This document shows positions 22,323 to 35,176 of a stretch of 64,000 nucleotides of DNA, in pieces; positions within the stretch are counted from its first letter, which is position 1, and each line of letters begins with the position of its first letter. The position numbers and the translations under genes are program-made. The notes under the pieces are model-generated. The model was given only the letters and a program-made list of their open reading frames with translations, did not search any database and was not told the DNA's origin. The stretch comes from Adineta vaga (lineage: Eukaryota > Rotifera): positions 12,214,001-12,278,000 of the forward strand of contig CP075496.1 in assembly GCA_021613535.1 (NCBI GenBank), given 5' to 3'.

Positions 22323-23058
22323 GAGACAACAACAACAACAATCAAGCTTATCGATGTGTTCTTTATGTATAAAATATTTCTTACGAATATTCTTGATGTA
22401 GTTTTTTTTCTTTCGGAAAGTTTTTGTCTTTATTCAAGATATATGTGTGGTATTTACATTTTTTTTCGGTTAGGATTTTTTTATATTCCTATACCAGTAG
22501 AAACACTTACAAAAAAACGAAACCGAATACTGATTTTGAATGTTTTTCTTTGTGCACATTTAAAATCTTATTTTCTCGTCTCTTGTGTTTTCTTTTGTTC
22601 TTCCTTTGCTTGAACACAAACTGTACTGTAAACGTTTAAACTAGTTCATTCTGCTCTTGTTTGTCTATGATTGTTGATTTATTTCTTCTCTATAATCCAG
22701 AGCATTTGTTATGTTTTTCCTTGTCGTCGTTGTTGTTGTTGTCTTCTTTTTCCACTCGCTAGTAAATTCAAACATTGCTAACATACCAATGAAATATATT
22801 GACTTTTTCTTTCATCAAGTTCATACCAAGATATGATAGAGGATCATTTTCAAGTGATATTGATAGCCGTAAATATACATATATATCTATATCGAAAAGA
22901 AACCATTGATGTGCAAATTTTCTAGCCGATCTCATTTACATATTCTCGTTTGAAATTCTTCGATGAAGAGATATATTTACACATAAAATGCCTTTCTATT
23001 TAGCATTTCACACATTTTGTTAAATAAATACAAACAGAAGAAAAAAAAAGAGTTTTTG
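22323..23058. other. Intergenic between convergent lamin and TMEM249-like genes
   Basis: The 3' regions of two convergent genes, pyrimidine-rich. I looked for an alternative 3' exon that could add a CaaX box to lamin and found none with a usable acceptor and frame. Confidence 0.35.
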
Positions 23059-23859
23059 TTATAAATTGATAATTGTATGTGAATGAACGTGTCTTTTTCT
23101 TAAAAGATGATTATTTTCATTGGTTATTTCATTATCATTTCGATTGATATAGTTCATCAATTTCTTATATTTTGGAAATATTCCTCTCCAATTTTCACTT
23201 TCAATATAACTAAGAAAGAGATTTTCAGCTAAACATTTTCCAATTTGTCTCAAATGTAATTTATAAGAAAAATAATCACTAATTGGAATGAAATCCATAT
23301 CTTCAATAATAAATACAAGATGATAGAGTAAAATATTATAAGATTCAATTCGATGTAAACATATGTAAGCACGATCAATTGAACATTGTTGAATTAAATG
23401 ATTATTGATATAGATTGATACATGAAAATCAAGTGGAGAAAGAATAATTCGTCGTTGTTTGAAATTTTCTATTAGATTGAAAACGAGAAAGAGTGTTAAT
23501 AATCCAAATATGGATACTAATAGAAAATTAGAACTCAAATTCCAATATTCATCTGTATGAAAACGATAAAAAGTATAGAGAGTTAAGAAGATGAGAACGA
23601 TTTGAAGAATAATTAAGAAAGAAATTGTTGACCAACGACGATATCGATATTCAAATGTTAAGGATTGTTGTGTATGTATAAATGGATAATATGGATTTAA
23701 ACGAAAATGTTCAAGAAGTTTATCACCAAACTAGAAAAACTAAATGAAAATTTTCTCTTTTACTTCTTCAAAAATTCATACAGGATCGTAGAATGTTAAA
23801 AGATTGGAAAATAATAATTGAACTTTGTTGATAAATCGATGGTGATATGATAAGGCCAT
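23059..23859 (-). CDS. TMEM249: TMEM249-like protein (CatSper channel auxiliary subunit family)
   Basis: Two exons (23782-23859 and 23059-23730, complement) encode 249 residues. After a short N-terminus comes LRLNPYYPF-like sequence (HFRLNPYYPFIHTQQ, residues 34-48) and FEYRYRRW. Two transmembrane segments (about 61-80 and 93-113) are separated by a short loop with EYW, then IENFKQRRIILS. A soluble C-terminal domain of about 130 residues follows (DFHVSIYINN, IDRAYICLHRIES, LYHLVFIIEDMDF, LRQIGKCLAENLFLSYIES). This order and spacing match vertebrate TMEM249, a component of the sperm CatSper calcium-channel complex. Similarity is low and from memory, so orthology is tentative. The gene converges with lamin. 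Confidence 0.62.
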
Positions 23860-25738
23860 TCAACGAAAAAAAACGAAAATTCCTCCATATCATACAATGA
23901 TTACGAACTTGTTGTCTTATTTTTCACGAATCTTTCATTTAGAATCCATCCTAATAAATAATCATTATCAACATGATTCATCCTCCGATTTTGCGCGCGT
24001 GCGCGCGCCGATCTTCATCTATCCAAATGTTTACCTACTCTATTAGAGCAATTATTAAATGCGACGAAATTGCTTATCGCGCTTGTTTTTCTATTGATGA
24101 ATCCAATCAGTTATTTGACTTTATGTCTCGAATTTCTACATATTATTTTGTAACGAAATATTTTCTTCGTAATTGATACTATAATCATCTGAATTTCTAT
24201 TCAGTTAGATTATCATATAATTTCTTTCATAATAGCTTGAATCATCATGAATCATATGATATTTTCGATCGAATTAAGGAAAAAGTAACATCACGCAATA
24301 TTTCTTCTGATCTCTCTCTAATATTCGCAGATCATATGGTGAATCAAATAACACTGGTTAAGTACTGTGAAAAATGCTTGTGTTTTGTTTTTCTGTACTA
24401 GTATCAGAATTTCTTGAGTACGGATATTGTCTGTATAATTTAATTTTTTTCGAAGATTGAAGTGCAATTTTTATGGTAACAAACTGTAACATAGAACAGG
24501 AGTTTATAACCTTGAACATACATGATGTTGACTTTTATTTAATTTCTTTTTTTCTTAATGAAAAGAGAAATGTCTGGTAGCAAAACGAGAGAAAAAAATA
24601 CGTTTTTTTCTTTACGATAGTAAGTTGTACTTCCAAGGACTGGATAGGCAATTTGTTCTTATAATTAAAAATACTCATCAATATGAATGTAAGGGTACTT
24701 CACAAGTTATCAAATACATATATATAAATGTATATTGAGCAGTAAATGACGTTCGTCATTTGAGCGTTTCTTTTTTCGATTTTGAAAATGTCAATGAAGT
24801 GTATTGTATTCACGTTGAACAAATATTCAAAGAAACATTTTGATCGAAATACTTAGCAACTACTTAGATGACACTTTGATATAGAGTATGATTGTATTGA
24901 AATAAATCATAATAAGCCCATAAAAAGTATTTAAAATGCAAACAAGACAAGGTTATGTACTTTCTTCATCAAATACTAGTTTGCAGAACATTTGTGTGTA
25001 TTTAAACAAGTATTGTTCGATTTGTCAATATTTTAAAGTCTAACTGAATTTAATACAATACCACAATGGTAGTTGTTTCGAAGAATTTTCATCATAACAA
25101 CCTCATGAATTTCATTATTTTTTTCTATGTCATGCAAAACAATACTACGCATTAGAAGAGCTGAGTACATGGATTTTTCTTGATTACAGAAATAAAAAGT
25201 GAAGTCATTCTTTTCTCTATGTAAATATCGTTTTTTCTCTCCTCTGGAATAATATGTTTAGTGTCCTTGAAACGTTGTATCCATAGACACATACGTACAC
25301 ATTTCCTTTTCTTTACTTAGAACAAACGACAAACAAACTCAATAATAATTAACTAGCGCCCTCATTCTATTCATCTGTCAAATTTCTTTCGTCAATTGGT
25401 CGTTTTCTCTACTCCAATCATTGTCGAACAAGAAGTTTTCCGAAGCCAACGCTCATACAAACAGAACACAACACATGTACACATACTCGCATTCTAATAT
25501 ACTTGCTTTATGTGGTTACGCATCGATAAATTTAACGTTCTTTTTTTTCTTCTTTTTCTCTCGTCGATCTCAAACTGAATGTTGACCATGATACGTCCTG
25601 AATGCTTATTAATGCATTGATTAATTAAAATTCTTTTCATTTTATCTAGATGAAGTTTTATTTTCCAGTATTTAAACGAAATATACTTTTCAAGTGCTTA
25701 ACAATTAATTGAAGAAGAAAAATACCAAAAGCAAAACA
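23860..25738. other. Intergenic between divergent TMEM249-like gene and TMEM131
   Basis: About 1.9 kb, AT-rich, with no supported gene. The one striking feature is an 18-base alternating purine-pyrimidine GC tract at 23992-24009, about 135 bases upstream of the TMEM249-like start. Confidence 0.4.
23992..24009. repeat. Alternating GC tract (potential Z-DNA)
   Basis: TGCGCGCGTGCGCGCGCC, an almost perfect alternation of pyrimidines and purines, in a region where G+C is otherwise low. Such tracts can adopt left-handed DNA under supercoiling. It lies on the promoter side of the TMEM249-like gene. Confidence 0.6.
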
Positions 25739-28700
25739 ATGGTTTCAATAAGATTACGAACAAACCAACAAGCAACAAATAATCTTTTCTATTTTTTACA
25801 TATTCTCTTTTTATTACATATCTATACAGCATTTCTAACCATTGTCAACTCATTAAATAATAATGACAATGAAGGTTTGAATATTTCGTTTGAACGTAGT
25901 CTTTCTTATATGTAGTCTTTTCATTTAGCAATTATTCAATTATCAATGGATTCAATTCATGTTGTGAAATCATCCGATCCTCGATTTTCTGTAATTATTT
26001 AATCTAAATTCTCATTTTGAAAACTTTTCCTTTGTTTTTCAACTGTCAAATAGAACATTGAAGAAAATTCTAGTGATAATGAAGAAAAAGAATTGCTTAT
26101 TGCATTATTAACATCGTTTGATGATGATTATAAACATTCAAAAGAAATTCTTGATGAAAAATCTTCGGAAACCAAAAATTCCAAGGATATAACTAATCTC
26201 AATAACTGTACATCATCATCACCATCAACTGTTTCTACAACCGCATCAGCGTCATCAATGTCAATACGATTTATTCCACCATTACTTGATTTTGGTGAAC
26301 AGTAAGTTTTCGCTCTTCTCTCAATTAAACTACAATGAAATCAATTTTTAGAGCAATTGTAATGCCACGTATGCAAACAGTTGTAATTATTAATGATGAT
26401 TCTCAACCTCTTGAACTTCAATCATTATCTGGTACAACAGTTCAATTTTATTCATCCTATTTTACGCAAAAAGTACTCTCATCAAACGGTGGAAATACAA
26501 CGATCAATGTTTATTATTTACCACGAACAATAGGATTAACGAAAAGTACATTTACCATTAAAACAAATCGTGGTACTCTACATTATTATGTAAATATATC
26601 GACTTCTTTTCTCATTTCTATTCAGAATAAATTTCCATACTTTTCTTCTCCTTCTAGGTTAACGGTATTGGTACATTTAGTCCATTTCATTTACGTCCAT
26701 TAATTGGTGCAACTATACCATTAAATTCTACATTTGATTATACAATACATATTTACAATCCATATAATTATTCAATTGATATCAATGAAATCTATACAAG
26801 TGATGAAAACTTAATTATTGAATTATTATCCTATAAACAACAAAGAACTAAAATTGTCAAAAGTTTTCAACATCAAGAACAATGGCATTTGAAACCTTAT
26901 GAAGTCAAACCGATTATAAAAATCAATTATTTTGCTTATAATTTAGAACGTTTACATGGATTTTGTTGTATTAAAACTAATTCTAATGATACAATTATTA
27001 TACCTGTTGAAATCAATGTATCAGATCAAATAAATCTTTATTCAAATGTTGATATATTAGAATTTTCTTCGGAGAATTTTATACGTTCAACAGCAAAACC
27101 AATAACGATACCTGTGTATGTTATCAATAATAGGAAAAATCCGGTGACAATTACTGTAAGTGAATACAAATCAACGATAAACCAAAGAGCGAGAGAGAGA
27201 GAGAGGAATACTTTCATTACAATGATGTACATTGTTTTTCTTCTTCTAAAGTGCAACATATTTTATGTTGATAGGTCATATAAGAATTTACAAGAGAAAT
27301 ACATTTGCTTTTTATATAAACAAAAATGCATTAAAACGAACTAAAATAGTTCGATGTTATTTACATTTAAATTTCATAAAGAACAGAGTAAAATATCTAC
27401 GAAAATGATTACTGAATGTTTGCTGTAGGGAGTAAGGTTAAGAGCAATCTAGGTTGCTAATACAATTGATTGGTACCATTAGTATTGCAAAAGAATATGT
27501 TTGCTATCGAACCATTACAGGTGAAAAGAAAACATGTCAACAAAATTAAATCAGTGATCATAGAAAATTATTGAATAAGAAAGAATATGATTGATACTCA
27601 ATCAATTATTGAATACTTGAACTGAGTTTATTCATCGTTTTTGTTGTTATTCTTTTTTTCGATGATAATTTGATTCATTAAAATATCGTTTGTAGGATGT
27701 TCGAATTTCAACAGCGAATATAAATTATGTAACAATTCATCATGAGAAAGTTCACGTCCCATCTGGTCATCATCATCTAACGAAAATAGCTGAATTAACC
27801 ATTAATCCAAATTTAGTTCCAAATGATATCAAACGTGTTCGTGGTTCAGTTCAAGTTTATACATCATTATCGATCAATGAAGAACCTGTTCTACAAATTC
27901 CATTTCGTGTAACTGTTCTACATGGTTCACTTGATTATGATAAACCAGCAAGTCTCTTTTACATTCCATCAACATCAGCAGGTTTATCCAATGATAATAA
28001 GAAAGAAGAATGTCGAGCAATAAAATTAATCAATCGATTTAATACATCAATGGTTATATATAATGTAACAACAGATAAAGCAGAATTACTTTCACAATAT
28101 ATACGAGTAAGTTAATCTTTTTTTTTGAAACAAATTTCTTTTTACAAATTTGATTTGTATTCAATAGCTGAAAATTCTTTCACCATACGTATATGCAAAA
28201 CCAGGCGAATCTATCTATCCTGTGTGTATTAGTATCATCAAATCATCAGTATTACCTGTCCCGTATAACAATCTCGAAGCATCACTTACATTATATACGA
28301 ATCTATCTTACTTTCATTTACCCATATTTTTATATAATGGATTACTCGGTGTAAGTTCTTAAGAACTGAAATGAGAAACACGTTTCATGAATAGAGAAAT
28401 CTATATATTTATTTTCATTTAGCATCAAGTCGTCGCGGATAATGCTAATGGTGGTATTCGACGGAATGAAACAAATCCATCCGAATATTTTCTAGCAAGT
28501 ATACCGGTGAATTCGCCACGTACAGTAAAATTCATATTACAAAATGCAAATCCAGTCGAGATACCCATTGAAAAAATCTCGTTTACATTACCAAAATCAA
28601 CTCTTCAAATTTCTCAAATACAAACACTAAATGGTAGTCGAACAAATACGGCATTCAAAAGTGTATATCGAAATGGTGATATCATCGAAGTAAACTTATC

Positions 28701-31700
28701 GAAAGATAGAAAATAAAAGAAAGAATTAATAAAAATCATTTTTTATATTTTGAATTTAAAGCTTGTTCTTCCTGCTCATCATCAAGCGATATTCTCTTTA
28801 ACAATACATGGTACAAGTGGACCCTCATTTTATAACGAAATGATAACATTTCAAACACGTTATGAAGTAAGAAAAACGATCTTTTTGTTTTTCTATTTCA
28901 CATTCTCTACATACGTTCGTTTTTCTTCGATAGACAATTAAAATGAATGTAAAATATCGTATTATCAGTGGATCAATTGGACTTGCAAATAAAACACCGT
29001 TACATATTGATGTATTTCCAGTATGAGATTTTGTTCAGAAAGAAAAAAGTAAATTTATCAAAACATGTTCAATTATTTTTATAGAACCGTCTGACAATGA
29101 CAAGTATAACTTTACATAATGGATTTGATGAACCGATAGATGTGACACGTATGGAATTTCCAACATATGGTAACTGTTTTTCATTTATTTGGAATACGAC
29201 ATCAACAAATAAACTAATTATTGATGCAAATAAAAGTCATCAGGTACTTATTTATTTTCAAATTATCGTATAGTCTCAAGTCTTATCGTTATTTTATTAG
29301 ATCGGAAAGTTAACTTTTGATATGTTACCATTATGTAATAGTATTCAAATACCATCTGAATCAACATGCTATTGTGGTTTAACTAATCATCCAGAATTCA
29401 AGAAACGATGGGAACAACATGTATCAGCATTAAATACACAAGAGCTTGATGATATATTAGTGACAAAATTTCGAAATCTTTGGAAAGAATGGACATCACT
29501 TGTAAGAAAACAACGGTAAGAGATTTTCAATTGACCAGTTTCTTAAAAAAATGATATATTTCAATTTTAGAATACAAACAAATATTTGGCTTATAACAGA
29601 TCAAGCTGAAGTATCATTGCCGGTAACGATTGGTTTTGTTTGGCCATCAGTACTCGAATTTATGACATCAGCAGTATCACGTACACCGGTTATTATTGAT
29701 TATCATTTAACACTTCTAAATACAACAAAAGTAAATGATTAATTTATAAATGATATTTGTTGTTTTATCTATTTCTTACTCTTTAGGCACATAATATTGT
29801 CGTAACAAATCCATCGTCAACTATGATTCAATATACAGTTGAAATTATAAGCAGTTATGATAATAAAAAGATTAGAAATAAACGAAATTCCGCTACTCAT
29901 CAAAAAATATTTGATATTACAACAGTATGTATTGAAATAAATCAATCTTTTGTGAAAAGAAAACATGTATAGCAAAAGGAAATTCAAGGATTCTATTCTT
30001 TTAGCTTAGTATGTGAGAATAAAGTTGAGGATGGTGTGATTGAATTATAATTCATGTTTTTGAAATTCTTTATTTTTTTCTTTTTAGACATCTAAAAAAG
30101 TGGAATTATCTAATGAGGTATACAAATTTAATCTTCTACCAAATGAACAAATTACATTTACTGCATCGTATCAGCCAAAACAATCCATAAAACATGAAAT
30201 CTATTTTGTTGTTCGGTATGTTGTTGTTTTCTTGAAATTGAAATTGAAAATAAAATGCACAAATTTATTCTTTTCTGTCAAGAAATAATTTAACAATCAT
30301 TGAATCAATACTTTTACGTGGTGAAGGTGGTAGTGGCAGTTTAACTGTTGGTAATCGAAAAGCAGGTTCATCCGATATACCTCTTGTTTTGGAAATGAAT
30401 GAAAAACAATATAAACTTTGTACAAGTAATTTTTTTATTTCCTAGAAACAAAAAAATGAATCTGATTTTGTTTTTGTTCTTCAATGAATAGATTATCCTT
30501 CGACAGATGATCCACGTGGAAATCCTATTTTATTGAAAGTAGTAACGTTACGTAATACAGGAAATATACGAGCAATTATTCATGGTATATCATTTGGTCA
30601 TTCGAAATGTAGTGGTCAAGGATTTTCTGTAAATACCTGCTCAGAAATTGAAATTGAACCAAATGAACGTTATGATCTTCAAATTCAGTAAGAATAAAAC
30701 AAATGCTGTTCTTTATTTTCATTCTATTTCTATGTCATTGTTCTTAGTTTTCAACCCGATTATACTCTGACTGAAATAGCTGAAACTTTAACATTGAATA
30801 CTAATATTGGTGTGATGACATTTCCACTTATTGTTCGTATACCACAACGTGTTTTAGCAACATGTTATCAGACGATTCCACGACCTATATGGGAATTGCG
30901 AATGTATTGGCTATGTTTATTTTCATTTGTAGTCATGTTTCTGTGTATTATCTTCGTTTCTATCTATGAAGCTCGACACTTATATAATGATGTAAATGAA
31001 ATCAAATATTCTTTCTGTCAAGTAAACTTAGTTGTTTGTGTTTATTTTAGTATTTAGCTCGATTAGAACTTCGTTGCCGAATGACAATACCAAATGAAAA
31101 ACCATTTAATCTCAACGATTTGACAGACACTGTACGTGATGAACAAAAACCTCGGTAAGAAAATAGTTATGAATATCTAATTTAAGAAAAAACATCATCT
31201 TTTTTCTCTAGTGAACGCATTGAATTGCGTACATCAGCAAATATTGCCAATAATAAGAAAGATATATTAAAAGATGAAAATAAAACAAAAGAAAATGATA
31301 TCAAATTGAAACGTCCGCATATAGCAACGAATGGAAATAAAGATAATGGAGAAACGACATCAAAAGTATTAAGAAATTTCATTATTAAATTTGATTTAAT
31401 TGTAATTTTAAATTAACAGTTACCAAGAAATTCAGATGGTTTGAATGGATCTGTTCGTAGTGCAGCAACAAGTCCAAAAGCATTAGCACACAAGCACAGA
31501 CGAGTAACAACAGAAAATGCACTAGTTGTCAAGGTAAGGAAAATAGTTACTTATGGAAAAAGAAAAACTTGGAGATGATTGTTTTCTTTTTAAATTTTAG
31601 TCTTCAAAACAACAGGCAGAGACATTAGTCAAACCACAACCATTGAAAGTACAAAAATCACCGAATACAGAACAGTCCACAGTGATAACACCACGTTCAA

Positions 31701-34539
31701 CAACTCCTCCTTCAACACCTCAATCGGCTTCTTTCACCGATGAAGAAAATGAACCATTTATGGTATGGTTCGAAGAATTGAGACAATAAGAATGCTTTAT
31801 AAATGTCTATTCTCATAGGTTGCTCGATCAAAACGTGTTACAAGCAAAACAAAAGAAATAACGACTAATGTTACACCTGCTAAATCGACACCACTTACCA
31901 ATGGTGTGGTTTCATCGCAGTCCACACCTCCGTCACTACCACCACCACCACCTCCAGCACCACCACTACCGCCTTTACCTTCTATAGGAATTTCGAAATC
32001 AACTGCGCGTTCTGAAATTTCTGAACAGAGACATCATCAACAAGATTTATCACGATCTACTGATTCACTTCATGATCAACAATGGAATACGGTTAGTTCA
32101 AATCGAAATCTACGCAAGGGAGCTACTGCAGCTAGTCATCGACGTGAGAAAACTGATGAATCAACAACAACAACAAAAACGAACAAAACAACAGTCAATA
32201 ATACCGGTAAAAATCTAACTTTATTACATAGAACAAAATATCTTGTGCAAAAGTTTATCCTACACTTCGAATATCTTTTACAGTCTTCTTCTTCTTCTTC
32301 TTCTTCTCCTTGTTTACTTCTGATTGATGTTGTTTTGTTTTGTATCGGCTTCTTTTTGTAGAAAATTCAACCGTGTCAGCAGTGCCATCATCTCACACAC
32401 ATGCTTCTGTTTCTAATCAAGCGACACAGCCGCGTCGGCGTCGGGGACGACGTCCGGCTCGTCCTTCATCGCCTTCACATATTCCTTTTTTGACAAAAAG
32501 AACGAATTTTCAATCTAATACTCCATTACGTACTCCTAATCGCGAACTGGCATTTCGTCAGTTAACTGAACAGTTATGGGCAGCTGGATTACCCTCATCG
32601 ACGACGGCTTGTTCTATGTCGGTTCGTTCACGTTGTTCATCAGCACCGCCTTCTGAACGTGGGGGTGCTGACGATGAAATGAAAAAAATTGAATGGAACA
32701 ACAGTTATGATGATGAAGATGAAAATATGATCGATTGGGATGAACCGGATAAACCTGATGATGGTAATAGTAGTAGTAAAAATAACGACATATCTATAAA
32801 TTTTAATATACGATTATCTCACATGCATATACTGACACGCTTGACGCTTAAACGATTATTGTTCGTGCTTGCTTTGCTCTTTCAAACATATCGAAACTAG
32901 ATGAATACTTGTATATATATATATACATAGCAACTTTATTACATCGAATGAAAGGAACGAACTAAGTTCTGTCTTTAAATTTTCCTTCTTTTTAATTTGC
33001 TTTGATGTTCTATCAAAAGAAAAACAAGGTGGTGGTATTTTCATTTAAGTATTGTTTTTCTTCTTGCTCTCCAAACTATTCATATCAGTCCATCTCTCTT
33101 ATATACACGGTCCTATTTGCGTAATTTTGTACTTGAGAACAATAACATATACATATGTACGATTGCATTGCCGATTAATCAACGCTCATTTTATATGCTT
33201 AATCTAATGCTTTTTCTAAAACTACTCAATGATTTTCCGTACACACACACACACATATATGTATACATGTTCAAAGATGGTAAATAATTATTTCATTTTC
33301 TACTATAGATTTTGGTCGCTATATTCCACAAACAGAGACAGCTGCGGAAGAACCCAACATTATTAATGAATGGATACAACCGATAAAAGTAACAGCTAAT
33401 GGTATTCCATCACTCATGTCTACACCAGCAGCACCAAAGCAGATCACATCAACAACTATTCCACAAAACATGATAACACCTTCGACAAACATCAATGAAG
33501 AGTAAGTAAAGAAAACGAAATATTATAGTCAAAATTATCTCTAGAAAGACACTAATAGTAAATAAGAGCGTATTGAACATTTACACGACGTTTTTCTATA
33601 TAGTCTTCAGCTGCTATCATTTCCACAACATGGTCCAGGCCCGATACAACGACCAAGTAAACTGGCATGTCTATTACCATTAACACTACCGACATCATCA
33701 TGCCCAATAAATTCACTTCATTCACCTGAAACACCAGATGTACTTGATCAATTAAATCGTCTTCTCGATCATCAAAACAGTGTAATAGCAACAACAGATA
33801 TCACAACTCCAACAGCGGCAGTTCCATCAACATCTATTGTTCATAATTCAACTGTACCAACCAATGATTTAACGACAGCAAATATACCTTGGACAACATT
33901 TTCACCAATTGAATGGCCATCTAAATACGAATCTTCGTGGCCATCAACAATTATTCAAAAGCCAACGGTACCATCAACAACACAAATGCAGAATCCTTTT
34001 GCATTTGTGTCACCTATAAATGAAGTATCACGACCAACCACAGGAGAAGATTCATCTGTCTGGTCATCTGTATTAGGTACAGTTTCACCACGTTTATTAG
34101 GAACAGGTACACGTACACAACGTGTTTCAACATGGAATGACTTATTTTCATCAACTGTCCCATCAGCACCTGAATTAGTGAAACCAAACAATAATCCATG
34201 GTTAAAAAGCTGGCCGGCACCTGATCCATCTTCAGCTGATGGTACAGCACCGAACGGACATGAAACAGAAACAATGAATCCGGTAAGATTTCTTTCTTCA
34301 TATTATAATTGTATAAAAGAATTTGTTCTTTTGTTTTTCTTTTACAGTTTTGGAGTTTAAATAGATTATCTAATGAACTAACAGTACCATCAACAGCACC
34401 AGCTCAACAAGGAGTAACTTCAACAACATGGTGGTCAAATGCATCATCCGATGAAAATAACAACAAGAGTCAAACAAATCATTTAAATAATGATTCAACG
34501 ATTAATCGTGATCAATCTCGTTGGGATTTTGCTCGTTAG
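25739..34539 (+). CDS. TMEM131: Transmembrane protein 131, collagen-secretion factor
   Basis: A very large gene with more than twenty exons in one frame over 8.8 kb. TMEM131 is an ER/Golgi type I membrane protein whose luminal PapD-like (MSP/ASH) domains bind procollagen and whose cytoplasmic tail recruits TRAPP III for export. A signal anchor or peptide (LFYFLHILFLLHIYTAFLTI) is near the N-terminus. The first PapD-like domain begins RFIPPLLDFGE (26268) and continues with QKVLSSNGGNTTINVYYLPR. Further Ig-like repeats include GTFSPFHLRPLIGATIPLNS (26670-26730) and DILEFSSENF. The single transmembrane helix is WLCLFSFVVMFLCIIFVSIY (30909-30968). The tail is Ser/Pro/Thr-rich with a PPPPPP stretch near 31945 and Trp-containing motifs such as NPWLKSW and RWDFAR at the stop. 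No break was seen. Confidence 0.9.
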
Positions 34540-35176
34540 AAAAAAAGAAAGCAATTCGAAAAAAACAATTCGTTTTTGTCTTTGATATTTCTTTACCCGT
34601 GACTAGTATTCAATAAGGAAACGAAAAAAAAGAAGGAAGAAAAGTCGTTTTAATCAAGATTAATTGTATTTATCAGTTTTTGTTTGTTTGTTTTTCTCTT
34701 CATTAATCAATCATTTTTCAATTGTGCATTCAATTCTCATGGATTCATTCATTGCGCAATTTCTTTCGTTTTGTATAAAAAGTGCGAGAGAAAAAGAAAC
34801 TATAATAATAATAACGATGGGAAAATTCAAATAAAACGTTTTAGAAAATCTTCTTATAGTAGATTTATTTAATCAATATTGACACTAACTCTATTTAAAA
34901 CGACTGTTCATTCGAAATATAGAAAGGATAAAACATTTCATCCAGTAAATCCTTGTTGATAGGCATTTGAATACGTCATATATTCATATTGTGAAAAGTT
35001 TATTACTCATGCTGAATTTGTATTGGAGAAAAGAAATATGATTGAAGTCGACATACGGAAAAGTAGTTATCGATCTTTCTTTCTTGTTCTATGTTATATT
35101 ACAATAAACTTCTTAACTGTTACGAGCAGCTGGTGTCACATTAGTAAGCTAACAGAAGAGTAAAACACGAAGCTTA
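34540..35176. other. Intergenic, TMEM131 to synaptotagmin
   Basis: The 3' untranslated sequence of TMEM131 and an upstream region. No gene seen. Confidence 0.35.

Noticed and set aside
22323-22640. Downstream exon restoring a CaaX box to lamin
   Set aside because: Cys-containing frames exist but none has an acceptor joining in frame to the penultimate exon and ending in a CaaX.
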